Assembly: GCA_964200075.2 (NCBI GenBank)
Contig: CAXNAA020000297.1
Location: 1 to 22,960, forward strand
Length of the DNA: 22,960 bases
Reading direction: 5' to 3'
From: Sphacelaria rigidula
Taxonomy: Eukaryota > Phaeophyceae > Sphacelariales
In this document: piece after piece, positions 10,201 through 18,542 of the stretch
How positions within the stretch are numbered: position 1 is the stretch's first letter
Layout of the letters: the number at the start of each line of letters is the position of its first letter
Program-made: the position numbers and the translations under genes
The notes under the pieces: model-generated
The model's database searches: none
What the model saw: the letters and a program-made list of their open reading frames with translations, nothing else
Told to the model about the DNA's origin: nothing

Positions 10201-10522
10201 CCGCCAGTGCCCCAGGATACGAGAGCCACTCCGGCGTGCCCACTGTCCCGCGGAACGACACAAGAAGGACCTCGAATCCGGGTGCCACGGTCAGCGCGGC
10301 GGTGAACGCCGAGAAGCCTCGATGTTCAAAGATTGCTGGCCACGTCTGTAGGATCGCCGCGTATGACTGTGTTGCCTCGGCTACGAGCTCATGTACGCTT
10401 TCGAGGTACGAAGCCTTGGAAAGGCGCCTGCACAATTGCCGCTTGGGATCCTCCGGCTCCTGGGTCTCCTGCGGCGGCAGCATCTGTGGCGGATGCATCT
10501 GCTGCGGCGGCTGCACCTGCAT
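6837..10522 (-). CDS. class 3 (alpha/beta-hydrolase) lipase, spliced gene, core model
   Basis: Likely hydrolyses acylglycerol or other lipid esters; substrate and cell location cannot be read from the sequence, and no signal peptide is visible. Joining 10522-10136, 8038-7923 and 7272-6837 gives 312 residues. Residues 85-93 read VLLVSFRGT, the opening strand and FRGT motif of the Lipase_3 family, followed by WL at 99-100. Residues 163-170 are LTGHSRGG, the nucleophile elbow with Ser167; the usual GHSLGG Leu is Arg here. Residues 198-204 (IMTFNAP) match the family strand with F-G/N-x-P. Asp234 sits in HRGDLVRHMPP, like the D-I-V-P-x-x-P-P acid region, and GLGLKHGG (242-249) matches the conserved G-x-x-H-x-G that follows it. 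Intron phases agree at both joins (0, then 2). The N-terminus (1-25) is Pro/Gln/Met rich. ATG 10522 has a GCCGCC context, but the frame is open upstream to a splice acceptor, so it may not be the true start. The catalytic His is uncertain: His306 or His311 in this model, or His in a further exon. Confidence 0.82.
7273..7922 (-). other. lipase intron (650 bp) containing an inverted-repeat element
   Basis: Starts GTGCAG and ends in a long pyrimidine tract plus ATGACAG. It splits the codon after the nucleophile Ser. About half of it is the element at 7322-7632. Confidence 0.65.
7322..7632. mobile_element. MITE-like element with 30-bp terminal inverted repeats, inside the lipase intron
   Basis: Arms 7329-7358 and 7596-7625 are inverted copies, 29 of 30 bases identical (core CGTTGGGCTACGATATGTCC). 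Weaker pairing continues outward (GTAAACC against GTTAACG). A TTAA-like site lies at the right edge (GTTAAC) and a diverged TAAA at the left, so a TTAA target duplication is possible but not demonstrated. The interior of about 235 bp has no transposase frame. It holds a short GGCGCC-ACA-GGCGCC hairpin and a TTAGGG-like run. Confidence 0.65.
7923..8038 (-). CDS. lipase exon carrying the GHS of the nucleophile elbow
   Basis: 116-nt exon, missed by ORF length filters. The acceptor has a good pyrimidine tract (GTTGCTTTTCTGTTGCGCAG). The frame reads IWHRPGDG through RSLDAGRQVWLTGHS, ends in AG, and is followed by a GTGCAG donor. The first base of the next exon completes AGG (Arg168), giving GHSRGG. 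Its two ends fit the neighbouring exons in phase 0 and phase 2. The other two minus-strand frames here are open but have no family motifs. Confidence 0.78.
8564..8870. repeat. foldback unit A of a tandem pair
   Basis: Left arm about 8571-8690 (ACGCGATTT, GCTCAATTTTC, CCATGAAATTTCGGCACG) and right arm about 8750-8860 are diverged inverted copies. The right arm read in reverse gives GTTCAATTTCAAG, GACGCGATG and GGTATGTTGTGAAG. It is the more diverged of two hairpins about 345 bp apart. Confidence 0.6.
8916..9208. repeat. foldback unit B of a tandem pair
   Basis: Left arm 8916-9021 and right arm 9101-9208 are inverted copies at roughly 80 percent identity, sharing GACACGATGTACAGG, GCGATTTAGCA and CTACATTTTTTCTT. 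The central 80 bases also pair weakly (GAGTTATTGGCGA against GAGTCATTCACGA). The left arm is a direct repeat of unit A's left arm. Confidence 0.75.
9737..9936 (-). repeat. dispersed repeat, uninterrupted copy
   Basis: About 200 bp matching, in opposite orientation, 17307-17436 joined to 18543-18624. Shared words include CTCTCGCGATAAAA, GGGGTCACACAGGAGGA and CCCATCTATTCTG. This copy lacks the 1.1-kb insert found at the other locus and so acts as the empty site. Confidence 0.75.
9990..10085 (-). repeat. tRNA-like (SINE head-like) segment
   Basis: On the minus strand TGGCTCAATTGTTAGC resembles an RNA polymerase III A box, and GAGTTCGAATCTC, about 40 bases further on, matches a B box. The acceptor and anticodon stems do not pair, so this is not an intact tRNA gene. 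It lies beside the dispersed repeat 9737-9936 in the orientation expected for a tRNA-derived SINE head. The second copy of that repeat lacks this head. Confidence 0.4.
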
Positions 10523-10550
10523 GGCGGCGTTGTACTGTGCGGGGTGATAC
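10136..10550 (-). CDS. lipase exon with FRGT motif
   Basis: On the minus strand a pyrimidine-rich tract ending ACCACTTCCAG precedes base 10550. The exon begins with one base completing a codon (phase 2), then encodes YHPAQYNAAM and the Pro/Gln-rich segment, a helix region near SKASYLESVHEL, and VLLVSFRGT. It ends CAG AAG at 10136, followed by a GTGATG donor in phase 0. Reading through the donor meets a stop at 10112-10114. A second possible donor (GTAAGG, ten codons later) gives the wrong phase for the next exon. Confidence 0.75.
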
Positions 10551-11688
10551 CTGGAAGTGGTGACGGTGATGGGAAAAGGTATTGAGCGAATGGCCGTTGT
10601 GATGGCTCAACTTTGGCAACGAAAAACGCTGTAGTTCACATGGGACTTTGTTAAGCCTAGTTCTGGAATATGACACGAAATTATGGCGCGCAGAAGGGGA
10701 ATATCGAGACAATGAAGACGATAAAGCGTTTCTCGTAGCCGGTGGTGTAGACGAAGCGACATATGGCCTACGAGCGCAAAAACAGGCGGTTTCGTTCTTG
10801 CTCTTCACCTCAAATGCGAATATCGAGTCGAGCGAACTTCCACTGTACGCGTAAATTTCGCGAGGTCTTTTCGACGTCCTCGTTTCCCCCCAAACCCGAT
10901 TGCCTGGGTCTACAGTCTACCTGCTTATATCATGACCAAGCCATCGACCTGTTCTACAATGCACTTTTGGTAGCTCGCCGTCGACGAAAAGCACTGTATT
11001 GTGAGCACATGGTGTCTCGAAGAAACTAAGGTCGAACATGAAAAAAAATGGATACGGCGGGTCATGAAGGCCGCGCCTCTCGCGGTTTTAGATCAGTGGA
11101 GGGTACAGTAGTGCTCAAGCGTGTCATCTTTACTGCAGCAACGCTCGTGTAATTTACAGGGTGTGCACTCCGCACCCGCTGCCATTGCGGTTAAAGGTCG
11201 ACCGTGGGAAAATATTAAAAAAATCTTTTCTCGCGACCGATCGTAACACACCATCTTGAAATTCAAACACTGGCGTCATGTTTTTGGGCATACGCACCAC
11301 CGACCCTGGCGAAATGTTCTAGAGCCGTCTTCCGGAACGCGGGGGCGCAAGTTTCATCATGACTAGGACTATCGAGCAAAGTACCGCTCCGTTGCCTACA
11401 AAACCCAATCCATTCACTCAAGTGCGCCAGCATGCGGGTGACTTGACGCATACGCCATGCTTAGGACTACCGACGACCGCTTTTAAAAACCCAGACGTTT
11501 GTATTCAATGAGGTTAGGCATGCGCGGGCGGTCAAGTTTGCTGCTCCAAAATACACCCAACGAACACACAGTATTCCATCTGGAGGGAGAGGGTCGCATG
11601 CGAGGGCGCGCAAAAAAAAAAAGGTAACCTGGTTACCTCGCTTACGCAATGAGTGGCGTGTTTCATAGCGTCATCGCCAACTGACGCC
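10551..11688. other. no recognised gene; possible 5' lipase intron
   Basis: Short open frames only. The pyrimidine tract and AG just above 10550 on the minus strand form a splice acceptor. A minus frame at 11451-11263 is open but unrecognised. Confidence 0.4.
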
Positions 11689-11756
11689 AACCCCATAGGG
11701 GGTCCGCCCCCTGCAAATCCGGGACGGAGCACGCCGGGTTCTCGCCGGACCAGGCT
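11689..11756 (+). repeat. GC-rich dispersed repeat, copy 2
   Basis: Direct copy of bases 1-67, followed after a G-run by the 75-bp tandem duplication. Confidence 0.8.
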
Positions 11757-11777
11757 GACTGGAGAGAGGGGGGGGGG

Positions 11778-11921
11778 GCGTACTCATGTGTTGCTTGCCT
11801 TAGTCGTCTGACCATTGACCACGCATCCCTTTCGAGACGGAGCACCGGGGGGGCGTACTCATTTATTGCTTGCCTCAGTCGTTCGACCATTGACCACGCA
11901 TTCCTTTCGAGACGGAGCACC
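11778..11921 (+). repeat. tandem duplication of a 69-bp unit (period 75)
   Basis: Copies 11778-11846 and 11853-11921 share GCGTACTCAT, TTGCTTGCCT, GACCATTGACCACGCAT and TTTCGAGACGGAGCACC. A third copy lies inverted at 12459-12523. Confidence 0.88.
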
Positions 11922-11999
11922 ATCTGGAGGAGGGGATCTACAGGACAGCATAGCTGGGAAAACACAACGTGGAATATTCTCGTGAGGTCACAACTTCAC

Positions 12000-12184
12000 C
12001 CGTCATCTTCGCCATCACGCTCGACACAGCACCGTTGCCCAGAACTCGACTTCACACGAGCGTTCTGGGATATGGGTGACATCTGGATGGCCGGATCTGA
12101 AGACTTGCGTTCGCTTGCGCGAGGCCTGAGCTTCAGCGTTCCAGTAGATGCTGCGGGTACGTACGGGTACCGGACTTCGCCCAT
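12000..12184 (-). CDS. possible 5' coding exon of the lipase gene
   Basis: A 61-codon frame starting at ATG 12184 (MGEVRYPYVPAASTG...) runs open to GAT GAC GG at 12000, followed by a GTGAAG donor (phase 2). This is exactly the phase needed by the acceptor at 10551, and the join gives GEDDG-YHPAQYNAAM. The product is Ser/Arg/Pro rich and probably disordered, with no domain. With it the core model becomes 383 residues. Support is phase plus donor only, the start context is weak, and the plus strand is also open here. The implied intron of about 1.45 kb contains the 11.7-11.9 kb repeats. Confidence 0.35.
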
Positions 12185-12458
12185 TCGAAATCCACCTGGT
12201 AGACCCGTGGCATATTGTGTGTGTATGTGTGTATATTTATTTGGGGGATGTAAACTTCAATCCAGTCCAGTCCAGTCCTGCGCCGTACCCACCGTGCGAC
12301 GTACTACAGTAAAGTTAGATGCAGAATTGAGACCCGATTAGAACCAGCCATGGTCTACAAACATGGTGTCAAGAAAGGCAAAAAACAAAGGCTTCTCAAC
12401 TCCATGATTTTTGGTTTGTGGCAGGAAGTCCCCCTCTCCCCCTCCCCTCCCCCCCTCC

Positions 12459-12523
12459 CTCCGTCTCGACAGGGATCCGTGGTCAATGGTCAAACGACTA
12501 TGGCAAGCAATAAATGAGTACGC
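12459..12523 (-). repeat. inverted third copy of the 69-bp unit
   Basis: Read on the minus strand it gives GCGTACTCATTTATTGCTTG, GACCATTGACCACG and GTCGAGACGGAG. With the copies at 11778-11921 it bounds about 670-740 bp, in the arrangement of terminal inverted repeats. The outer edges are G/C-runs, and no target duplication is visible. Confidence 0.82.
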
Positions 12524-12902
12524 CCGCCTCCCCCCCTCTTCGTTCGAAAAAGAGCCACAGCAGCACAAGAAAACAAAGCATCAACAGCCAAAAAAGGTTT
12601 GACCACCGTCGTAATTGCTTCGACAACTCATCTCCGCCTACACGACCCCTTCGGTGATCATACCAACCCGCGGTAGCACAATGGCATGGACGCGACACGG
12701 GGAGGGGGGGGGGGTTGACGGTAAACGACTAGTGGGAGTACCTTGAAATGGCCGGCGTTGATGTTCGAAAAGCGTGATGCCCCGATTTGGCCATCACAGC
12801 CCGTTGATCATTTCCCTCTTACCTCTGACGTCATCTCGACTTTCTGGCACACAAGGCACATGCAATCATACTCTAACGTCGTTCGTCAGTATGTGTCACC
12901 GG
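12524..12902. other. no gene seen
   Basis: Contains a G-run near 12700 and short frames only. Confidence 0.5.
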
Positions 12903-12910
12903 GATGATAC

Positions 12911-13067
12911 CACACCCTGGAAAATGACAACAGACGACATTGTCAACAAGTGTACTGCGTACAGTGTAGACTATTGCATCTATTGCAATAGACAATATAT
13001 TCCATACTGTACGCAGTACGCAGTACACGTGTTGGCAATGCAATCTATTGTCATTATCCAGGGCGTG
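12911..13067. mobile_element. small inverted-repeat element, hAT-like MITE, member 1
   Basis: Near-palindromic 157-bp element beginning CACACCCTGGAAAATGACAA and ending in the inverted CCAGGGCGTG. It is flanked by a perfect 8-bp duplication GATGATAC (12903-12910 and 13068-13075). The arms share GTGTACTGCGTACAG and run almost to the centre. An 8-bp target duplication and CA-starting ends fit hAT. No transposase is present. Confidence 0.9.
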
Positions 13068-13075
13068 GATGATAC

Positions 13076-13650
13076 AAAACTGATTGTACCCCGGCTGATG
13101 CGCCAGCACACACCGAAATATGCAGACTGGCGTGCAGAATATAGACGGGATGACAAAAACACAACACAAAACAGACAACAACGTGCACGTACACGGACTG
13201 TGTCGGTTCTTTACACTGAGTAGTGAACTACTCTATTGCTGTGTGCTGTACTGTCTGTTGTACCAATCGTAGGGTACACGCTCACACACCAAACAACGCA
13301 TGTCACTTGATCCACAAGCACAAGACCGAAGGGCGCAAAAGCAGCTGCTGCGACTGATAAATAGTTGGGCGGATGGCCACTGTATTGAGTCGGATGAACG
13401 GCGGAACAGTACCTTCGAGTCCCGACACAGTGGTACCGTGTTTTTTACTGGTTCAGGTCGTGAAATGCGTGAGATTATTGTCGACAAGAAAATTAGGGTT
13501 GTTCTGCTGTCCTCGGTTATTCACCTCACGAGCATCAAGATCAAAATTGGAAAGCTATTCATGCGTCCAATACCGAATCGACGTATGACGAGGCAACGCA
13601 ATGCGACGAACTCCCAACCTGCGGTAAAAATTTGGCGGGGCTAGTTTTCC
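13076..13650. other. no recognised gene; 114-codon open frame between two MITEs
   Basis: The plus frame 13300-13644 (MSLDPQAQDRRAQKQLLRL...) has a hydrophilic, fairly protein-like start but no motif I know. It ends 14 bases before member 2. It could be a small gene, an exon or chance. Confidence 0.2.
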
Positions 13651-13658
13651 CAAAATTT

Positions 13659-13761
13659 CACACCCTGGACAATATATGGTCAATAGATGCAATAGACGAA
13701 AAGTGTACTGCATAAAGTAAAGGCCTATTGCAACTATTGAATGAATGTTGTCCACGGTGTG
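13659..13761. mobile_element. small inverted-repeat element, hAT-like MITE, member 2
   Basis: 103-bp element with ends CACACCCTGGACAATA and, inverted, CACACCGTGGACAACA. It is flanked by a perfect 8-bp duplication CAAAATTT (13651-13658 and 13762-13769). It has the same internal words as member 1 (GATGCAATAGAC, GTGTACTGCATAAAG). Confidence 0.9.
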
Positions 13762-13769
13762 CAAAATTT

Positions 13770-14563
13770 CAAGATAGGTGCGAGTGTGCCGACGGCAATT
13801 TTGCGCAGGAGATGAACGTCGAGGTGAAGCGCGGGCAGTACTTTTCGGGTGAGGGGTATTACCCGTGACAACCTATCGGCGATGCAATCATCAGCGAAGG
13901 AGTGTAAACGAAAGTGTTTTGCTCTCGAACTTTTGTCTTCCTTCATACTACCGTAGTGCTCGACCAGTGATAGTTTGCCCGAAAGGTGATCTTGCCGCAC
14001 ACGATTTAAGGACAGTCATCACTTTTGGGCGTTGTTCTGGGACCGAGGGTAGTCCTGAAAAGAAATGACGAGATTTCGATGGCCGGCAGCTTTGTTGTGG
14101 TCATGATCAACTGCTCGATGAGGAATTTTGCAAGGTAAGATACTGGAGGGGCGACGAGTTAGTTGTTCCTGAGACGATAGACACATCCAGAGAGGAGAGA
14201 GGAGGGCTAAAAAAATACGACAAAAAGTACCCTCTGGCTTTACTAAGCAGACCATTCGAGGTTTTGTACCGCTGGATGTTTGAAGCACGATTTGTGTCGA
14301 TATTGGGCTGCACGTGAGGCACAATGTTGCCCTGCGTTTGTAGCACTGAACGTCCGGCACGGCGTTGTGGCATTAATGTGCAGAGCTCTCATCATAATCC
14401 GCTAACTTACAACAGCAGCGTGGTCAAGGCCAGTGTGTAGCCATGGATGAGCGCGGAATGAACATGGGGCGCTTGGTAGGAGTGTCGCGGAGAATAAAAG
14501 AGAAGGGACAGTGGGTGTGCGGCAGGCGTTTGCTGTGATATGGGGATTACCGAGTGCAACCTC
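13770..14563. other. no gene seen
   Basis: Open frames on the minus strand (14360-14019, 14373-14107) lack motifs and splice context. Confidence 0.45.
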
Positions 14564-14571
14564 CATAGTTG

Positions 14572-14708
14572 CACAACCTGGACAACAGATTCTATTGTAA
14601 AAAAATATACTGCGTACAGCGTGGAATCTATTGTCTGCTGCAATAGGCGCAAACGTCAATACTGTAAGCAGTACACTTTTCACAGTGTATTCTATTGTCC
14701 AGGGTGTG
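14572..14708. mobile_element. small inverted-repeat element, hAT-like MITE, member 3
   Basis: 137-bp element with ends CACAACCTGGACAACAGA and, inverted, CACACCCTGGACAATAGA. The flanking 8-mers are CATAGTTG and CGTAGTTG, 7 of 8 identical. It shares TACTGCGTACAG and GTGTACTGCTTACAG with the other members. Confidence 0.87.
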
Positions 14709-14716
14709 CGTAGTTG

Positions 14717-15430
14717 ACAGTCGGGCGGTTCAAGGGCGACGTCGCCGGTACTCGGGTTCTTCGTACATGACAATTCAACCGACTTTCGGAGCGTTCCGAA
14801 GTGGTCAAAGGGCGGAACCGATGGACAAAAAAGGGTAAAACAAAAACTTGGAAGAGATACGGCGGTATATGGTAGTCGGCATCATAATTATTCCGGGTTG
14901 TTTGAGGAATTTCTCGCGTACCACTCTTCGATCGAACACGAAAGTGCTACAGGCTGGTTTACGAAAACCCCCCCACATTCTGTCATCTGCAAATGCCCTC
15001 TGCAATACACACCCAGAAGTCGCATACATGGTATCATACTGAACGCGATGAACAGACGAAAAGGGTGACACAGCCGGATTTGTTTTCAAGGCTATAGCGG
15101 TGGCGCTATGGACAAAAATGTGTCTCGACCAATCAGCGCCGTTCAAACTGTTCCGAAATTGAAAATACGATTTCCAAGCCCAATTTCCACCGAGTCTCCA
15201 CATGCTTCAAATCGTAGAGACCATTATCACCTCAAGAATCTAACGGGAGAAACGGATTCGAAAACGATTCCAACGGGGTCGAATTATACCCGAAACCGTA
15301 ATGTTTCGGTGATGTGGACTTTGGCGTCGTCTAATTTCCTCGCATGATACGCAGAAAAGACTCAGGAAGCCTCGTGACGATTTCCCTTGTAGAAAAGCTC
15401 AGATCATCCTCAAACTTAGCAGTTCCGTAG
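14717..15430. other. no gene seen; a diverged piece of the long dispersed repeat possible near 14920-15010
   Basis: The minus strand around 15000-14950 shares AACCAGCCTGTAGC and a preceding TTGC-GATGA stretch with 16403-16452. The similarity is too short to be certain. Confidence 0.35.
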
Positions 15431-15432
15431 GT

Positions 15433-16399
15433 ATTGATGCTCCAAATGGAAAAATTGTGTTCTTGGCAATGGTTCAAAGTTTCTCCGTTCTCTAACGGCT
15501 TCCGGGGGTCCCAGTACAAAGGCCCCCGAAAGGCGGTGCAGAATCACTCAAAAGAAAAAATAATAACATGGTGCGTCCCAGGATGGTCTAAGGAACACAT
15601 GTACAATTTTTGGTGGAGAAACTCGAAAATCTCATACAATTTTTCCTGCCTTGACGTGAAATTCACCCTAAAAGATGTTTTCATACTCAAACCAAGAAGT
15701 TAGGAGTTTGCACGTTTCAAGTTCACATCCTCGCACATACGCGCAGTCTTGGCGCATTTATTAGGAGTTCGACCCTGAAACGTTGCACAAATGTGCTGTA
15801 AATCATCACGCAAGTTTCGATCAAGGAGGTTATCCTATTTCTTGAATTGTTTACCGTGTTTCGGGGGTCCGACGGGATCCAAGTCGTTTTTTTCGAAGTC
15901 ATCCATTCTGGGACCCCGGAAAACCGGCACGAAAATATTTTTATTCATTTTTTTCGCGAACGCTCTGCCGCCGCACACCCAAGGAAGAACCCCGTCAAGT
16001 TTTGTGGCCAAACTCGATCAACTGGTGCTTGAATTTTCATTTTCAAAAAGGCCCTAAAACGCCGTTTTCATACCAAAATTCAGTAGTTTGCCGTTTCACC
16101 GTGGCACGGCTCAAGGTTCATCGCACAAACGCGAAAAAATTCACGCCGTTTTCAGGAGTTAGACCCTGAAATTTTGCACAGGTGTTCCATGGGTCATTAC
16201 GCAACTTTTTAAGGACGTTTTTTTCCCCTCTTCTTTACCGTTTACGGGGGGTCCGACTAGATCGAAGTTTTCCCGACAAAACTGGGACCCCGGAAAAACG
16301 GTGAAAAAGCAAAAAACAAAAATCGTCGTTGAAGTTGCGTAATGACCCATAGAACACCTATGTAAAATTTCAGGGTCTAACTCCTCCAAACGGCGTGAA
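15433..16399. repeat. tandem foldback array, period about 391 bp, roughly two and a half units
   Basis: The word AGGAGTT(C/A)GACCCTGAAA recurs at 15763 and 16154. Each unit also has a G-rich GGGGGTCC word paired with a downstream GGGACCCC word to make a hairpin centre (15505/15525, 15865/15912, 16247/16284). The first unit is the most diverged. No protein frame is conserved across units. Confidence 0.75.
16141..16398. repeat. best-preserved hairpin of the foldback array
   Basis: Arms 16141-16207 and 16332-16398 are each 67 bp, inverted, without gaps, and 62 of 67 identical. Inner arms (ACCGTTTACGGGG and CCCCGGAAAAACGGT) extend the pairing to a loop of about 30 bases. A transcript would form a long duplex. 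Confidence 0.9.
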
Positions 16400-16404
16400 G
16401 TTTT

Positions 16405-16770
16405 GCCGATGAGTGTATTTGTTTTTTTTTCCGTGAACCAGCCTGTAGCGTCGGTATATTTTCGTATAATAAACAGATCGTCCGCAAAACATAGTGCCCC
16501 AGTTGGAGTCATTTGGTGTTATCGGGCGATACGAGTAGATACTCCGTTTATCAGGAGGGTGTTGTTGACCGTGAAACACAGATTTTCTGCTTTAGTGCAA
16601 TGAGTAGGCATCATTTTTTAGAAAAAAATCCTTCAAGTTTTTCACAATTACATTCGGAATAGGTTCGCTCGACCGAAAATACCGGAGAGTCAAAATCTGG
16701 GCTAAAAAACGGCAGGACCCCCGATGACTGGTCAGCCCGTAAGTCACTCAATAGAGAGTTTCGGAAAAAA
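16405..16770 (+). repeat. long dispersed repeat, second copy
   Basis: Aligns with the reverse strand of about 4590-4250, at roughly 80 percent where clear (AGTGCCC, GTTATCG, ACGAGTAGATAC, GTTTATCAGGAGGGTG, AGGACCCCCGATGA). It directly abuts the foldback array. Confidence 0.75.
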
Positions 16771-17306
16771 AAATCAAAACTCATGGGGATACCAGCGAGA
16801 AACGACTGGATTGTTTGGGCTTAATCTCCAGGTTTGTTTTATCTTTTTCCACCACGTGGGTGTGGACCGTCGCCAACTTTTCAGGGTTTTGTATCTTCTG
16901 TTCCGAATGCAACGTGGTCGGTGTCATGAGTTGAAAAGGTACAAGTCGCGCCGTGCTTTTCTGCGCTTGTACTCTTCGCCCACCCATGCGGTGTTACCCG
17001 TACAGCACAGGAGAGCATGTACAGAGCCGTGCAACCATAGGTTGGGTGTTTGACTCCAGGGGGGAAAGACTCATAGATGTTTCGGACAATCCAACACACT
17101 CGCCGTGCGAGTGTATTTGGGTAAAACAGCATCAAGCAGTATGAATGAGCGTTATTTACTGCCAACACGCCCGTTCTGAAGATCGCTGCTCCTAAAATCG
17201 ATTCAATTTAGTGGAAGCAACGGCCAACAATAACCCCCGTCCTATCCTAGCATGACTTTAGTTGTTTATGTTGTCCCCGTACTGCTGAATACGCGACAGC
17301 AGTATG
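16771..17306. other. no gene seen
   Basis: Short frames only. A GTTTGACTCC word near 17049 resembles a decayed B box but has no A box partner. Confidence 0.4.
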
Positions 17307-17436
17307 TTCGACTTAACGGTCAACGAGGGAAAGGGACTGCTGAACCCCTCTCGCGATAAAACATGAAGGCAAGCACCGCAGAAAAAAAGGTGGAGTACTG
17401 AAAAACGAACAAAAAATGAAAAAACTCCTGTCCTGG
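17307..17436 (+). repeat. dispersed repeat, left part of interrupted copy
   Basis: Homologous to the reverse strand of 9936-9807. Ends in GTCCTGG, which is repeated on the far side of the insert. Confidence 0.75.
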
Positions 17437-18456
17437 CAAGGGTGGGTGAAAAAAATATTCCTGGACCCACACTCACATTTTTCCATTTGGGGCCGATTGG
17501 GGGGGGGGGAGTGGCAGCACTGTTGGGATCGTGTCCGGGCTGGCAGGTTCCGGTTCCATACTAAATCCTATGTACTCACTGCAACCTAGCTCAACCACAA
17601 GTTACTTGGTTTTAGAATGGGTTGAACGGGGGAGAAGAGTCACTTCACTTGCAGAGCACACCCAAGCACAATCAGTGAAAAACAAAACAGCAGTCGCGGT
17701 CTCGGCAAGTCTTGGTTTGGTTTTGGGCTTGAAGTACGCTGTGTAAGCGAACATGAACCGCTTGATCCATTGCTTGATGCAACCTGATCATGAATCCTAG
17801 CAAACCCAAGTGAGTCAGATGACTATTATAGAGTTCGGCACCCGAACACCAGGACAAGCAGAGCCAAGGACTTTTCGCAAAAACGCAGCGAGACTAAAAA
17901 CTGAAACCGTCAAAAACGCGGTGGGGGGAAACGGGTTGATGAGTTGGGGCAAAAGATCGAGGTGGGGGAGGGGGGCAGTTGCGACGAACCTAAAACCCTT
18001 CACCCGTCTGTGACCGCAGCAACCACTGCAACGGCCGCACTAGTTTGGCTGAGGGGGTGTAGCCGGAGGATCTGCGTAATTTATTTGGCGTAATCATTTT
18101 TACTTGCTTGAATCATCTTGAATCATCCAAGAACCATTGATAAATTAATCGAAAACAACACTCAACACTGCTCACACCATTGAACACCATCCAAGTTTAT
18201 TCGTGAAACACACCAACAAACCACGCACGGCTCGTGCGCATTGTTTCGACAACGTGGTGCTGAGCAACTGACGCCCCAAAGGCTGATAAACAGGTGTCTC
18301 GTTTGAGAAAATAAATAAATAAGTCAGGAGCTGCTGAGGGGGGGGGGGGGGGGGGGGGGGTGGGGGGGGGCGGGGGATCTTTNNNNNNNNGGGGGCGGGG
18401 GGGTGGGGGGTGAGGGAGAGGAGGGAGGGGAGAGGGTGAGGGGGGAGAGGAGGGAG

Positions 18457-18501
<45 letters not shown>

Positions 18502-18542
18502 GGCTAGTGTGGGTCCAGGGATACTTTTTTCACCCGCCCTTG
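17437..18542. mobile_element. 1.1-kb non-autonomous DNA transposon with terminal inverted repeats
   Basis: Left end CAAGGGTGGGTGAAAAAAAT and inverted right end CAAGGGCGGGTGAAAAAAGT continue to pair through CCTGGACCCACACT, about 36 bp. GTCCTGG at 17430-17436 and 18543-18549 is a 7-bp target duplication, or 8 bp if GTCCTGGC is counted. Removing the element restores continuity with the homologous repeat at 9737-9936. No transposase is seen; the longest internal frames are about 70 codons. The right half contains G-runs and an N gap. Confidence 0.88.
18338..18500 (+). other. G-run tract with 8-N gap, inside the 1.1-kb element
   Basis: G-runs at 18338-18360 and 18460-18500 (41 G), G-rich sequence between them, and N at 18383-18390. 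It has quadruplex potential, but this is also a typical place for assembly error, so true length and sequence are uncertain. Confidence 0.9.

Noticed and set aside
12050-12162. Plus-strand exon-like segment (FTRAFWDMGDIWMAGSEDLR...) with a GTACGT donor, faintly like a leucine-rich repeat
   Set aside because: The resemblance is too weak. The minus strand gives a frame and donor that fit the lipase phase, so I kept only the minus candidate at low confidence.
12774-13223. 149-codon plus frame across the first small MITE
   Set aside because: It crosses the element and its target duplications, and has no motif.
16159-16512. Minus-strand peptide CFADDLFII resembling a reverse-transcriptase FADD box, with a similar FADD near 15000
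   Set aside because: The two occurrences sit in opposite orientation relative to the repeat alignment, lie in hairpin DNA, and have no neighbouring RT motifs.
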